From positions 744,001 to 808,000 of the forward strand of contig JANTQA010000015.1 in NCBI GenBank assembly GCA_027625915.1: a DNA stretch of 64,000 bases, given 5' to 3'. The translations under genes were made by a program, and so were the position numbers. The notes beneath the pieces were generated by a model, which was given only the letters and a program-made list of their open reading frames with translations, ran no database searches and was not told the DNA's origin. The DNA comes from Anaeramoeba flamelloides (taxonomy: Eukaryota > Metamonada > Anaeramoebidae). Shown here in pieces: positions 33,026-44,402 of the stretch (its first letter is position 1; each line of letters begins with the position of its first letter).

Positions 33026-34248
33026 TTATAATAACATTGTGACATAAATCTTTGCGATGATAAATAGTATTATATCCCAAATATAAATTGGGATCATTAC
33101 CATGAAAAAATTTGAAATTTTGGAAGTTTCAAGGTAAAGGACTATTAAAATTTCAAAAACGATAAACGGGATAAATAGAGCAGCATAGCAAACCCCGATC
33201 CACATGAGAAGGATAAGAGCTTCTCTGAGTGAGTTTCCCAAGCATATAAAGATCAATGGAATGAAAAAGGGTAATATATCAAATATATATAAAGGAAACA
33301 ACGTCTCGCGCAAAGACATACTGTCGTGATCATTGATTTTCAACCCAAGACGATACAAAAACCAGATTAACAAAAACGCTGCAAAGCATAAAAAAAGACC
33401 CGCGGAGATATAGGCTGCCCAATGTCTTAGCAGCCGCGCCCGCCGAGGATTACTATAATATAAATACGCGGATAAAATGATTATCAAGGAAATTGCCATC
33501 GGAACTACCAAAAGCATTGGGCCGAGATGAATGATTTCATAGTATCTCAATAAGTGGAAAACAAAGGCATTGTTGAACACAGAAAAAACCAGTGTGCCAA
33601 TCCCTAAAGGCAAAAAAACATACCGGTTGAACGCCTTTATTAACGGTAGTAAAATTGTTAATAATCCGCCTATGAGAAGCAAGATTACGGGGATCAGTAC
33701 AAAAATTGGCTTTGTGATCCAGATCTTTTCCATGTACAGATTCAATAAGATGGTAAAAATTGTAAAAACAATTGGCACACAGGGGAATAAATAGATCCTT
33801 AAGCATGAACCAACTTTGCTAAAATATTCTCGTGAGACAATCGATTTCACGTATTCTGTCTCTTGCTTTTTATTTGCAATTTTCTTTTCTTTATAGATCC
33901 TTTTTAATGTTTTGATTTTTTTGATAATTTCGCTTTCCGGATCTTTTAAGGTTTTGATGTATTCCCTCCGCGTTTTGCTACACGTCAATAAAGGTGGTCG
34001 ATCTGCATTTGTTTGGTTAATTAAATCCGTCTTGACAGAATTATTCAAATTTGACAAATCTCCATTGATAACAGTCTCATTACGGAACCTCCCAATTATC
34101 AAATTGTCCCAAATAAATAAATGTTCATAATTTAAACAACACCGCCGCCACAATTCAGGATCTTGGCAAATTTCCCTGAAAAAGGAATTTGTTTGTTTTA
34201 AAATACCCAATTTAATTGGGGAGAGGGATTCAAAAATCATCCAGAGCA
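33026..34248 (-). CDS. F-box protein fused to a TMEM185-like polytopic membrane domain
   Basis: The frame runs from an exon border at 34248 (ATTAG|TG) to the stop at 33026. The first in-frame ATG is at 34240, giving about 404 residues. The N-terminus WMIFESLSPIKLGILKQTNS followed by FFREICQDPELWRRCC fits the second half of an F-box, which binds Skp1 in SCF ubiquitin ligases. Its usual first residues (LPxEL) would come from an upstream exon ending one base into a codon, which I could not find. A Lys/Arg-rich linker (about 90-130) follows. From about 140 to the end there are eight or nine hydrophobic helices, including FIPFIVFEILIVLYLE and FMVMIPIYIWDIILF. These resemble the repeated FEILLVxxLD...PxWL signature of TMEM185/fragile-X-F proteins. 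The predicted role is a membrane-embedded ubiquitin-ligase receptor, by inference only. Confidence 0.65.
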
Positions 34249-34540
34249 CTAATTTATTATTGAAAATTAAATAAAAATATGAAAGAAATGATTATTTGTT
34301 GTATTAATTAGATTGCTTGTTGATCAGTATAAATGGAATTTGAAATTTGCTTGTTTGTTTGCCAAGGGGAATATTTATCGAGAAACGCACTCTTTTTGAA
34401 CCATTTTTATTTATTTTTATTCAAACACACAAAGAGGGAAACAAACTAGTAATAGAACGTAACATATTAATTAAAAAAAAATGGGAAAAAAGTATGATTT
34501 CATCAATTTCAAGGCATTGAATTGAAATTAAATTCAAATT
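34249..34540. other. Upstream region of the F-box gene
   Basis: It should contain the intron and first exon of the F-box gene. ATGGTTCAAAAAGAGTGC near 34400 on the minus strand is the only start-like exon seen, but it does not supply the missing F-box residues convincingly. Confidence 0.35.
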
Positions 34541-35553
34541 CAGGATTTAAACAGCACAAAAGCAGAAAAAGCAACAATACTAAACGAAATCAAATATCTC
34601 GGTAGATGGCTCAACAAAAAGGAACATATTGAGAAGAAGCTACAAAAAGCCAAGGATACCTTTGGGAGATACATCCACATATAAGCAAACTACAAACTAT
34701 CACATGCACTTAAAATCCAACTCGATCAAAGCAGTCATATTAACCCAGGTACTATATGATTTTGAAATTTTTAACCGGACGCAGTTAGATATCAAAGGCA
34801 TAGATACATGGATTAACAAAAGATTAGAGAGAATAACCAAAGTACAAATAGTCACTTCCCCCACAACACACTTGCCCAAATGGGAAACAAGAACAGAACC
34901 CACACAAACATAATGATCTAGAAGAGGAAGTCCAATTTCATATTAGAAATTGAAGACACCCTAAATTGGAAAACCTAGCTGAAGACCTGAAAATGGAAGA
35001 GATAGAGAGCATTGACTGGGAAAACATGGAGAAACACGAGATCAAAAGAAAAATCCATGAAGTTCAAATCAAAGCAATACAAGGCAAATTGAATTCATCT
35101 AAAAGGTGAAGAAAAATGGAAGCTGAAAAAATACCTCAAAATCAGCCAATTCCAAGAAAAATTCAACGAAAAACAGCCATATTACTTAAACTGGGAATCA
35201 TTATTAACAATTGTATTCAAACTGAAACCATCATATAACGATTTTGGGCAGATACACACAGAGATGGGGAAAAGGGAGTAAACTCCAAAATATGTACATG
35301 ATGTTAAAAGAAAGTTGATGATTTCTATCACTTCATATGTGACTGTAAAAAATATTCAAAAGCTAGAAGACAATGGAAAAAAAGAACTCAAAAAAATCAA
35401 AAAGACTTTTACTTCAATATAATGTTCAAAGAGGATACAAATGAATTATTGAGGAAAATGAACATAAAAGAAATCTATGATGTTACTATAGAATACCTTT
35501 TGACCAATATGACTCAACATGCTATTAGGAAAAAGGAGCTCAAAACTAAATAA
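34541..35553 (+). mobile_element. Decayed LINE, reverse-transcriptase thumb to C-terminus
   Basis: About 1 kb of a non-LTR retrotransposon, less AT-rich than its surroundings. EIKYLGRWLNKKEHIEKKLQ (34585) is the YLG motif after the reverse-transcriptase domain. IDTWINKRLERITKVQIVTS and TTHLPKWETR (about 34800-34890) follow. Then comes the C-terminal CCHC-like segment FYHFICDCKKYSKARRQW (about 35320) and a stop at 35550. Stops and frame changes separate these parts, so it is dead. Upstream catalytic motifs are absent (5' truncation). Its sequence differs from the LINE at 17060-18660, so at least two LINE lineages are present. Confidence 0.75.
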
Positions 35554-35914
35554 CCATTAATCACCTACACATACACACAAACTCATTTGATTCAAAAGAC
35601 TTTTTGTTTCTGACATCAATTATTTTTAACTTATTCACTTTTTTCTATATTTTTTTACATTTCTTCATTTTTTTTTTTTTTTTCCTCTTTTTTTTTTTTA
35701 ATATTTTTTTTTTTTAAGAAAACTAAATTAAGTTTCAAATACTTCTAATGGCTGTGCCTATTTTATTCACTCTTTAAATTGGAAGTTAGATATTTAGTCA
35801 CTTCAATTTTTTTTCATTATCAGATTAAATGATTCTTTCATCGAACCCTTAACAGTAACAATATTAAGATAAATTTCTCACACTTATTTCTTGCACACAA
35901 ATTAAAAAATAATT
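35554..35914. other. LINE 3' tail and T-rich spacer
   Basis: A/C-rich sequence (CACCTACACATACACAC) follows the LINE stop and may be its 3' untranslated region. It is followed by T runs at 35660-35715. No gene. Confidence 0.4.
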
Positions 35915-36600
35915 TTATAAAATATTGGCTCAATTTAAAATGTTATTAGATGTGGTTTTGAAGGGCTTTATCTCATATTTTTATCAAAATAAATAATTTT
36001 CAATTTTTTGTTCAAAATCATTTTTTCTAATTAAATCAAATTTTTGTTTTTCATTTTGCTTTTTCAATTCTTTTTCTTTTTTCTTTTCATTTTTTCGAAT
36101 TTCATCTTTTTCTTTTCTTTTTCCCTTTTTTTTTTTTTGCGAATTTCACCAAATTTTTTATTTTTCTTTTTCTTTTTTTTTCGTTTTATTTTTAATAAAA
36201 CTTTGTTTCTTTTCTTTTCGTTTCTTTTTTCTTTTCCCTAAGATCATGTTCTTTTTCTCTTTTTTTTTTTAAAAGATCATGTGGAAAAAAACAGATCTTA
36301 GGAAATACAAATAAACATTAACATATTAAGACTTTTTAATATCTTTTAAAATGAAACATATTTATTAACAAAAAATCTTCTTCTTAACTTTTTTTCATTT
36401 AACGTTCAGTCAGAAAAAAATCTTTAATATTCATTTCAAATATTATGATTAACTTGTTTTTAGGTTGTTGATTTTATTTTTTAAAATTTGTAAAATATCA
36501 GGCCTTTATACTTTTATGATAATTCAAAAGAGAATTATTTAAAATGATTTAATCATTATCTTTTATTGAATACCAAAGAATTTTTTTTTTTTTTTTTTGA
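35915..36600. mobile_element. Inverted-repeat element, family J copy 3 (worn)
   Basis: Shares the block order of the other J copies: ATGTTATTAGATGTGGTTTTG, TTTTCAATTTTTTGTTCAAAA, a CT-rich tract (36040-36240), AAAGATCATGTGGAAAAAAA, CTTTTTTTCATTTAACGTTC and AATATCAGGCCTTTATA. The terminal repeats are too diverged to fix its ends. The T/CT tract gives spurious Phe/Leu-rich frames. Confidence 0.6.
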
Positions 36601-36943
36601 ATTAGATAAAGTCTGAAAATCTTTCTTGAAAAAATTACATTTTTAATTTATACTTTATCAGAATTTAGTACACTTGACACCTGTTTTTTTTTTTATTTTA
36701 TGATTTTCTTTTCTTCAATCTCGTTTTTTTTTTTTTTTTTAATTTTAATAAATAACAAGCATAACTCAACAAAAAAAATAAAAAAAGTGAAAAAATAAAC
36801 TATATTTGAAAAATTGTAACTTATCTGAAATAATAAACAAATAAAAAAAAAAAAAAACAATTTAAATGAATTCTTAATTTAATTACATTTGGTATTACTG
36901 AGATTAATTTTAATCAAGTATATTGTGAAGTTATCGGATTGCT

Positions 36944-37336
36944 TTAAAGAAATGAAAATTTTTGATCTATCTTTTTAAAAAACAAGAAAAAAAAAAAAAA
37001 AGATAAAGATAAAAAAAAAATAACTGGATAATTACTTTCATTTGGTAGATCTACTAAAGATGTTTGAGTTTCAGTGTCTTTTGCCGGCTGTAATGCTTTA
37101 TTATTTTTAATTTTTAGAATAAAAGGATCATAAAACATTATAGGATAAACATCTGATGGTAAACAATAAGGATATTTTTGTTGTTGGGTGCTAAAGTTAT
37201 GGCGACAATACTCTTTTTCTAATACATGATCTTGTGGTGGCAATAAAATTAGTTTGTTATTTTCATCCTCTTCTTCATTCTCATCTTCACTGGAATTATG
37301 TGTTTCCCAGTCTTCACTAGAACTTGTTTCTATCAT
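36944..37336 (-). CDS. Small acidic protein, function unknown, two exons
   Basis: Exon 1, from the ATG at 37336 to 37036, encodes MIETSSSEDWETHNSSEDEN, then an acidic run, then a more ordered part (DHVLEKEYCRHNFSTQQQ, SDVYPIMFYDPFILKIKNN) ending LVDLPNE. A donor GAAA|GTAATT (same type as in the eL20 gene) and an acceptor AAAAAGATAG at 36967 give a 69-nt intron. The 23-nt second exon adds NQKFSFL and a stop. The product is 107 residues. Reading through the intron also stays open but adds a Phe-run typical of intron sequence. No family recognised. Confidence 0.55.
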   Translation of the reverse strand: MIETSSSEDWETHNSSEDENEEEDENNKLILLPPQDHVLEKEYCRHNFSTQQQKYPYCLPSDVYPIMFYDPFILKIKNNKALQPAKDTETQTSLVDLPNESNYPVIFFLSLSFFFFFLFFKKIDQKFSFL

Positions 37337-38784
37337 AAAGTAATATTACTATAAAAAAAATGAAAAGTAGAAATCCAAATATTATTATTTGAAAAAAAAA
37401 AAAAAAAGAAAATATTTATTAAAAAAAAGTTTTTATATGATTTGTTATGCTTTTAGACTTTATAGGATTTTTTTTTTAAAAAATACAAAATTTTTAATTA
37501 AGTAATAAATAATATTTAAAATATTAAAAAGAAAGAATTATGATTTATATGTTAAACATAAAATCACATATATATCTTAAAAATGTTTATTAAATAAACT
37601 ATGTCCACAAAAGTTGTGAATTTTTTAAAAAACTTCAAACTCACTGATAATAACTTTGAGATTTGGTCATTCCTTAGAACCATTCTTAATCATGATTGTA
37701 GTTGAAATCTCACTTGAAAGAAAAGCCCAATTTCAAGGTATAATTCACCCCCTAGTTACAAAATAATATTTTTTTTCTATCTTCTGATTGGCCAAAAGAA
37801 TATAAAAACTGACACAGATTTTTGGTTATTTTATTAATTAACAATATGAAAAACCATTCATATAATTGAATTGTTAAATAGAAAAAAATTATCTTGGTAA
37901 GGAATAAAATGCCAATTATTTCATTTTATCCATTTTTTAAAAATGTTTTGAATTAAAAAAAAATTGAAAGTGAGAATAACTTTTAAAGGATATGTTTATG
38001 CACTTAAGATAATAAAAGAGTTTTACTACACTAAAAATAGTGTATTTATTTGGTTGCCTGTAAGAATTTTTTTATTGCAAGCCTTCTATGTGGAAAATGT
38101 AATATTAAAAATTTGGGAAAAAGCTCTTTGTCGATTGTTTTATATTCGACTTAATCACCAGTTTATATATTATTTATGTAATATAATCTTTTTTTTTTTT
38201 GTTTTTGGTTTTATAAAATCAACTTCCAAATTTAACAAAATAATATTTCTATAAATCAAAGTATTTGAAAAAAAAATATATAGAAATGATCAGGTAAAAA
38301 AAAAATATTTTTTCATATTTAATCATACTAAATCTGTTTATAATGAAAAGAAGAACTAAAAGGGTAAAAAATATAAAGCGTTTACTTACTAATATTGAGA
38401 TTTACTGAAACATGAAATCATCGATAATTTGTAAATAAAAACGAAAAAGAAAAGGCTAAAAATGACCAAATGTTTATAACAAAACTAGATTAAAAAGAAA
38501 AAAGATATGACAGCAGTTAATCAAAAAAAAAAAACACAAAGAACACCCATGATCAATTATCAAACTAAACTAAATAAACCAAAAGTGTTTTGGCTGTGAT
38601 TTTGGGTGTTCTTAATTAAACAATAGCATTGTATTTTTTTTTTCATTTTTTACCAATTGATTCTTATAAACCCTTGTTAAATTTCTTTTCTTTTTTCAAT
38701 TACTTTTTAAAAACTCTTATTCTCAATTGTTTTTTTGTTTTTTTCTTTATCAAACATAAAAAAAATTGGGTGTGCCTTTCCCTT
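37337..38784. other. AT-rich intergenic DNA
   Basis: No supported gene. A plus-strand open stretch at 37964-38254 (FKGYVYALKIIKEFYYTKNS, ILKIWEKALCRLFYIRLN) lacks an ATG near its start. It has some resemblance to LINE-type sequence but no diagnostic motif. Confidence 0.4.
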
Positions 38785-38890
38785 GAACAATCGTGAAATC
38801 TGTGACTTTGTGCTTAAATTACCTTTGAAGAAATTTAAGTAAAAGAACATTTGGCGTGTGATTTACACTTCTTCAATAATAATAATAAAA
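38785..38890 (+). mobile_element. Solo LINE 3' end
   Basis: CTTAAATTACCTTTGAAG, AAATTTAAGTAAAAGAACAT and GTGATTTACACTTCTTCAAT match in order the terminal 100 bases of the LINE at 18560-18660 (CTTAAATTACCTTCAAAG ... GTAATTTACACTTTTTCAGT). The match ends in a short AATAATAATAA tail. It is a strongly 5'-truncated copy, and the shared end defines the family's 3' terminus. Confidence 0.6.
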
Positions 38891-41090
38891 ATAAATATTT
38901 TTTTTAATTAGAGATTAAAATTATTGATTTCTAATGTGTATACAATCAATCTAAAACTTGGCGATTTTTCATTTACTTTTAAATAATTTAAAAAATTCAC
39001 AATAAAACTATAAAATCGTGATAATTCAGAAAATTCCTTATTCAAAAAAAAAAAAAAAAAAAAAAAAAAATTCAATGACCAAAATCATCACCAGATGTAT
39101 TCAAAAAGTAACAACATTTTAACCAGATTTTGGTCAATAATAATATTACCAATTAAAATCTCTTCATAAAAAAAATTTATCTTTTCAGAAAAACAATAAC
39201 AGTATTGCAAAAAAATTTTTAATCAATACATTTAAAATTCAAAAAAAAAAAACTATAAAAATCCGAAAAAAAAATAATTTTCCTGATCAAAAATTTATTC
39301 TCACCAAAACCGTTCGTTTGGTTTATTTCATTATTTGATTCAAAATCTTGAATTTGATGGATATATTCACATTAAATAAATGTCAACATTTTCTCACTCT
39401 TCGATTAGAATTAGTTTTTTTTTTTTTTTAAGAATAAAAACCTATTTTTACAAAAAATTAACTACAATGTTTGAAATTTAAATTTAAAGTGTAATATGTT
39501 TTAAAGGGGGTTTGGTTCTTGGTAATTCTCAAAAATTCTTATTCAGTGAGATCTAAGAAGGAAAAAATGAATTTTTTTTCCTAAATTTGAAATATATTGT
39601 CTACTATCAAAAAATGAAAAAGAGGATGAGAAAAAATCGACTTTGTGAGAAAATTTCACTTGAAAACAATTTTAGAACCCTTACACATTGTTGATAAGTT
39701 CGTGTTGTTATTTTTTGGGTTGTGTGTTAATTTTAGAGGCTTTACTAAATTTGACTTTTATTTATTAAAATGGGTAATATTGAAAACAAATGATAACTAA
39801 TTCTTTGTTATTTTCAAACAAAAACAATTTTGATAAAAATAAGATAAATTCCTAGGTATTGTATTGAATCCGCTAAAAGGTACATTCCCAGAAAAGAAAG
39901 ATTATTTTTTCTTTTTTTCAACAAAAAAATTTTTTTGTTAATAATTTAGAAAAACGTTTTTCAAATTTTCTTTTCATTGGGATTTTTTGATGCAAAATTC
40001 TCAAAACTTTTCATCCAACCACCTCAACCTAATTTGTGTTGATCGCAATAATTGAGTTTTGCTAGAAACAATATAAATACAGTTAGATTCAAATTAAAAA
40101 AAAAAATACAATTTTATCTCTTTAAGTTCAATAAGGAGGAGCTAAATTAATCTCTAAATTTTCATTATCAAATGGTCTGTGAAGATTTGAGAATTTTTTC
40201 AAAAAGGTTTTGATGAAAAGGTTTGGGATTTCGAAACAAAAATTTTCATTTAATAATTGAAAAATGATACTGGTATTTGAAATTCAAATGGGTTAAAATT
40301 TCAGCTGATATTTCCATTTTTTCAATTCTGAAATATTGGTTTTATTTCAGATTCTTAGTTTGCCCAGTGAAACACAAATATATGTGTATTAAAAAAGTGT
40401 GTCCAAACAAACAAATAAACAGAGAATAAATTACAATCTATTTCTTTGAAAGTTTCTTGGTTTAAAAAAAAAGGAAAGGGAAGATGAAGTGAAAATTTTT
40501 TCCCCTCAAAAATTCAAAAACCAGTAATAAAAAAAATTGTAAAGCACAAAATAAACCAAATGTTTTGGGGATTTGAGAATGGGGATTCTGTCCAAAACTT
40601 CAAACAGAGTAAATTCTATCCTTGAAAGAGTTCTTAGGAACTCTAATCCAAGAGCAAACAAAAAAAAAAAAAAAAACAAAGAGAAAGATAGAACTCCTTT
40701 GTAAGAATTGTTTTGATTTCTGGATAGATTAGAACAATTCAAGTCAACTCAATTGGTCAAAATTCATAGTACAGACAATACAATCTTCTTATAGTTAGAG
40801 TAGTTTGTTGGGGGTGTTGTTAATGGTTGTCATTTTTTAGTTAAGATAGTCGTGATTATTATTCTTTTACACTCCCATTCCCACATTTCTTTCTAAGGGT
40901 GTTCGAGTTTGCTTTTCTAAGAATTTCTTATTGGAATTTTTCATTAGAAAAAATACAAAAAATGATTTTTTGATCCTAGTTGGAGAATATTCCTCAGAAC
41001 CTGACTTCACAGTTTAAACGGGATTTGGTAAAAAGGTTGTAAGGCAATTTGGTAAAATGTAAATGTAGTCGTTAATGTTGATCTTCGTTC
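38891..41090. other. AT-rich intergenic DNA
   Basis: No supported gene. Around 40474-40505 lies a fragment GATGAAGTGAAAATTTTTTC, matching one arm of the family K palindrome. At 40628-40645 is the palindrome AGAGTTCTTAGGAACTCT. A minus-strand frame at 40506-40742 contains a protein-like patch (LEFLRTLSRIEFTLFEVLDR) but no recognised domain. Confidence 0.4.
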
Positions 41091-41366
41091 TCCAAAATTG
41101 AAAAAAATCAGGTTTTAACAATTTAAAAGCAAGGATCGAATAATACTTTTTGTGATTTCTGTGATTTCTTTTTCTTTTGAAATTTATCTTTTTGTCTTTG
41201 TTGATTCGAAAAAAAATTCTTTGACGAAGAAACAGAAATTGAAAATTGGATTTTAGGATATGTTAGAAATCGAATTTTGTATTTCAAAAAACACAATTTT
41301 AAAATTGAAAATCAGTTTCTTTGTTTGCTAAAAATTTGCCTTGGTAGGGTTGTTACTGTTATAATT
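41091..41366. mobile_element. MITE family A, degenerate partial copy
   Basis: ACAATTTAAAAGCAAGGATC (from 41119), the following GTGATTTCTGTGATTTCTTT, and a final TTGGTAGGGTTGTTACTGTT match 4869-5085 of family A copy 1 in the same order. The right terminal repeat is recognisable but mutated. The left end was not found. Confidence 0.6.
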
Positions 41367-42485
41367 AATTTTTATTGAAATCAATAGTGAGAATAAACTG
41401 TGATTGTGATGGGACTTAAACCAATCTTGGCTGTGGTTGATCTTTTTTATGTTTGTTTTCTTTTCATAATTTTTTTTTTCTTCTAAATTTAATAAAGTGT
41501 GAATGTTTTTAATAAAGAAAAAAAAAAAGTTGAGATTTACTTGGTGTGCAAATGAATCAAAGAAAGTTCTTTTCAAAAAAAGCCAATGAAATTTGAAAAC
41601 GAAAAAGCCAATGCAAGGTTGGAGATGGAATTATTCTTGAAAAAGTCAATTTAAAAAACAAATAAAAAATGTAAAAAATGATTTGTTGTAAAGATTAAAA
41701 TGAATCAATTAATCAACAAAGAATTCTAGAACACTCACCAAAAATTTTAAATCATTCTTGTTTAAATCCTAACTCAGAACTTTTCTCTTTAGAAAGTCGT
41801 GGGATTCCTTAATTATTTTCAAAATATACTAACTGATACAAAACTACAGTTTCTAAAATAACCGGTTCAAAAATAGTGATATCTGTGTTCCAATTAAATG
41901 ATCGGCATCTTTTTTCTAAAAATCTAGACATTAAATGATCAAATGTAACTGAAAACAAACAAGATAGTAAATATGGTATTGGTTTCTTAAAGTTCTCAAT
42001 TCAAAAAGAATTTCTTAAAATGAAAAGATCGAAGAAGAAAATTTATCTCTAAAATATCGTCAATTTTGGAGAAAATTTTTTATTGTTTAGCTATGGGAAA
42101 AATACCGGATATGAAAATAATCCTGTAAAAGATTTTTAATTCTGAATATTAGGCAAAACTTTTGAATAATTTCCTTATAATTCAATCAAATCCTTTTTAT
42201 AAATAACCAAATTTTTTTTGAACAAAGTAATAAACCTTCCAAAAGTTCACTAAAGTAGTACGTCTCTAGAATAATCATGTGATTGTTTGTAAGCATAAGT
42301 AGATCAACTTTTTTTGAAAAACAATCGAGTTTTATAGAGGTTTAATAGAGTTTGGAAAATGATAATTTTTATTCTTGTTTTTTGATTGGATGAATAGGTA
42401 TTTTGAACAAGTGTAATTTAATTAATCATCATTCTAATAAGTGTGTGAATGATAATTTAAAAAGTTTGATTCTTAATAAAAGGAT
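41367..42485. other. AT-rich intergenic DNA
   Basis: A weak minus-strand possibility starts with ATG at 41576 (MKRTFFDSFAHQ, then donor CAA|GTAAAT), with NHSQDWFKSHHNHSLFS further on. It overlaps the family A remnant and has no recognised homologue. Otherwise nothing. Confidence 0.35.
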
Positions 42486-42698
42486 TTGATTTCAAATAAA
42501 AGAAATTACAGATCAATTTTCCTAATATTCACAATTAAAAAGCTTTTTCGTGCTTTTTTTTATATCCAGTATTTTTTTCACTACTTTGATAGGAAAATTT
42601 TCAGAAAACATTTATACCTAATTTCAATATTAATTAATAATTTCAAACTTATTTATAAAAGCAATGGTGTTTATTTTCAAAGTATATTTGACAATTAA
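42486..42698 (+). mobile_element. LINE reverse-transcriptase fingers fragment
   Basis: An open stretch reads NKRNYRSIFLIFTIKKLFRA followed by FFHYFDRKIF. This corresponds to the NYRPISL(L)xxIxKLFEKIxxxxxxxYFDxxxIF segment at the start of LINE reverse transcriptases (domain 1-2). The Pro of NYRPI is Ser here. Neither the preceding endonuclease nor the following palm motifs were found, so it is an isolated decayed piece. Confidence 0.55.
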
Positions 42699-43639
42699 TA
42701 TATTATTATAAGTAAATTGGATTAAACATCGAAACAAGAAGAAAAAAAAAATTGGTTTTTTTGAGAAAATGGGTTTAATTCCCTGAATAGGGTAGTTTGG
42801 CCTACTTTAATTTTTTATTTATTTTTTTATGTTTGGTTTATTTTTCAAAACAAAAAAGTTCCTCAACCAAGCGTATTATTGAGTGTTTTTTTAAAATTCT
42901 ATTAATTATATATTAATGCATTGTAATTTCAGAATTTTTAAATGATTATTTTAGATATAAGTTATTTCCAAAAAAAGAGGTATAAATTTGTTTTTAAAAT
43001 ATTTTTGAACACTACTTTACAAAAAAGAATATAAAAATTCAAAATTATTTTCTGTGTTTGATTGATTCTTGAAAATAATATAAATTATTTATTAATATGA
43101 TATTATTATAATAAAAGTTATTAACATTTTCGAATCTCAATTTTATATAATAATTTCTAATTGTGGAATTAAGTCTGAGTAATTTTTTTTTTTTCATTTT
43201 TAATCTAAAAAAATCCTTTTACCAAGAGAATTGATTCAGATACAATTTCCAATAGTAAGAAAAAATTATACTTTATTTTATTGTTTAAAAATTTTTTTCC
43301 TTAAATATTGTCATTATTTTCTATGGAAATTGGTTATTTATGGTTATCTGCAAAAAAGTTTTGTTTTTTTTTATTTTTTGGGAAATATTCAAATAAACAT
43401 AAACTCTATTTCTGTTAAAGGGGCCTAATATTTTTTTCAAATATCAATTATATTATATAATTGATCTTTGAAGATAAAATAAGAAGTAATAGAATAATAC
43501 ATATCAAAGAATATTTCATATATATCTGATAGAAAACTAATAATCAATATATTTTCTTAAAAATTGAAAAACTCAAATTCTTATGGCCTCATTGAGAAAA
43601 ACAACAATGTTCGTTTTGAACTTCTACTGGTATTTGGAT
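42699..43639. other. AT-rich intergenic DNA
   Basis: No gene supported. The weak plus-strand frame at 43231-43428 is Phe/Tyr/Ile-rich, with no recognised motif. Confidence 0.45.
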
Positions 43640-43777
43640 AATAAATAGGAAACAATTTTCACTTCATTTACTAGGGTTTTATTTTACAAACCAAGTCCAA
43701 AAACGAAGTGTGTTGGTATTTGTAGTCTTATTTGAAAAAGTAAATGAAAATGAAGTGAAAAATTTTCACATTTATTA
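43640..43777. repeat. Palindromic repeat, family K copy 1
   Basis: The arms AACAATTTTCACTTCATTTA and AAATGAAGTGAAAAATTTTC, inside AATAAAT/ATTTATT ends, form a 138-bp imperfect palindrome. Related copies lie at 48055-48191 and 63839 onward, and one arm at 40474-40505. Confidence 0.65.
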
Positions 43778-44209
43778 AGCAAATTTCTAGGATCAAAGAT
43801 CGAAGAAAATTCCAATAGAAACCAATATGATTTCTCAACAATCATTTCCATGGTTTCAACAACCTTAGAATAACACATTTTTACCAAGTGGTTAGTGATC
43901 TTGCAATAAAAAAAATTGTTGCAACTGAATTACGTTTTAAAAAAAAAATCGAAAAAAAAAATACAAAAATGTGAAAAAAAGATTTCAATTTTGAAAATTT
44001 CCAAAATAAATTTTTTTTGTAATATATATACAAACCCTTTAAACGCATGTATTTCATCCATTACCGCTGTACCCTTTTTACTGAAAAATAGTTTATTTTG
44101 AAATAATTACAATGGAGAAAAATAGAAAACTAATGAATATTTCACTTTATTTGATATTGTACTTTTAAAATATATCATTATAAAAGGTGATAATATTATG
44201 AAATCATTA

Positions 44210-44400
44210 CAGTTAGTTTCAAATTTAAAGCATAAACTTTCAACGAAATTTAAAGTACAAAAAAATCTTTAATTAAGGCACATTTTTTGGAATTTTTTTA
44301 AAAATGATTTTACAAAGATCGGAATTTTGTGCCTTAATTTGAGATTTTTTTGTACCTTAAATTTCGTTGAAAGTTTATTCCTTAAAAGTGGAACTGAATG
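44210..44400. mobile_element. Palindromic Tc1/mariner-type MITE, family C copy 1
   Basis: 191 bp, nearly fully palindromic, with TA flanks (44208-44209, 44401-44402). Left end CAGTTAGTTTCAAATTTAAA. Right end on the other strand CATTCAGTTCCACTTTTAAG. It shares CTTTCAACGAAATTTAA and the inner AAGGCACA blocks with copy 2. It is more diverged than copy 2, so older. Confidence 0.85.
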
Positions 44401-44402
44401 TA

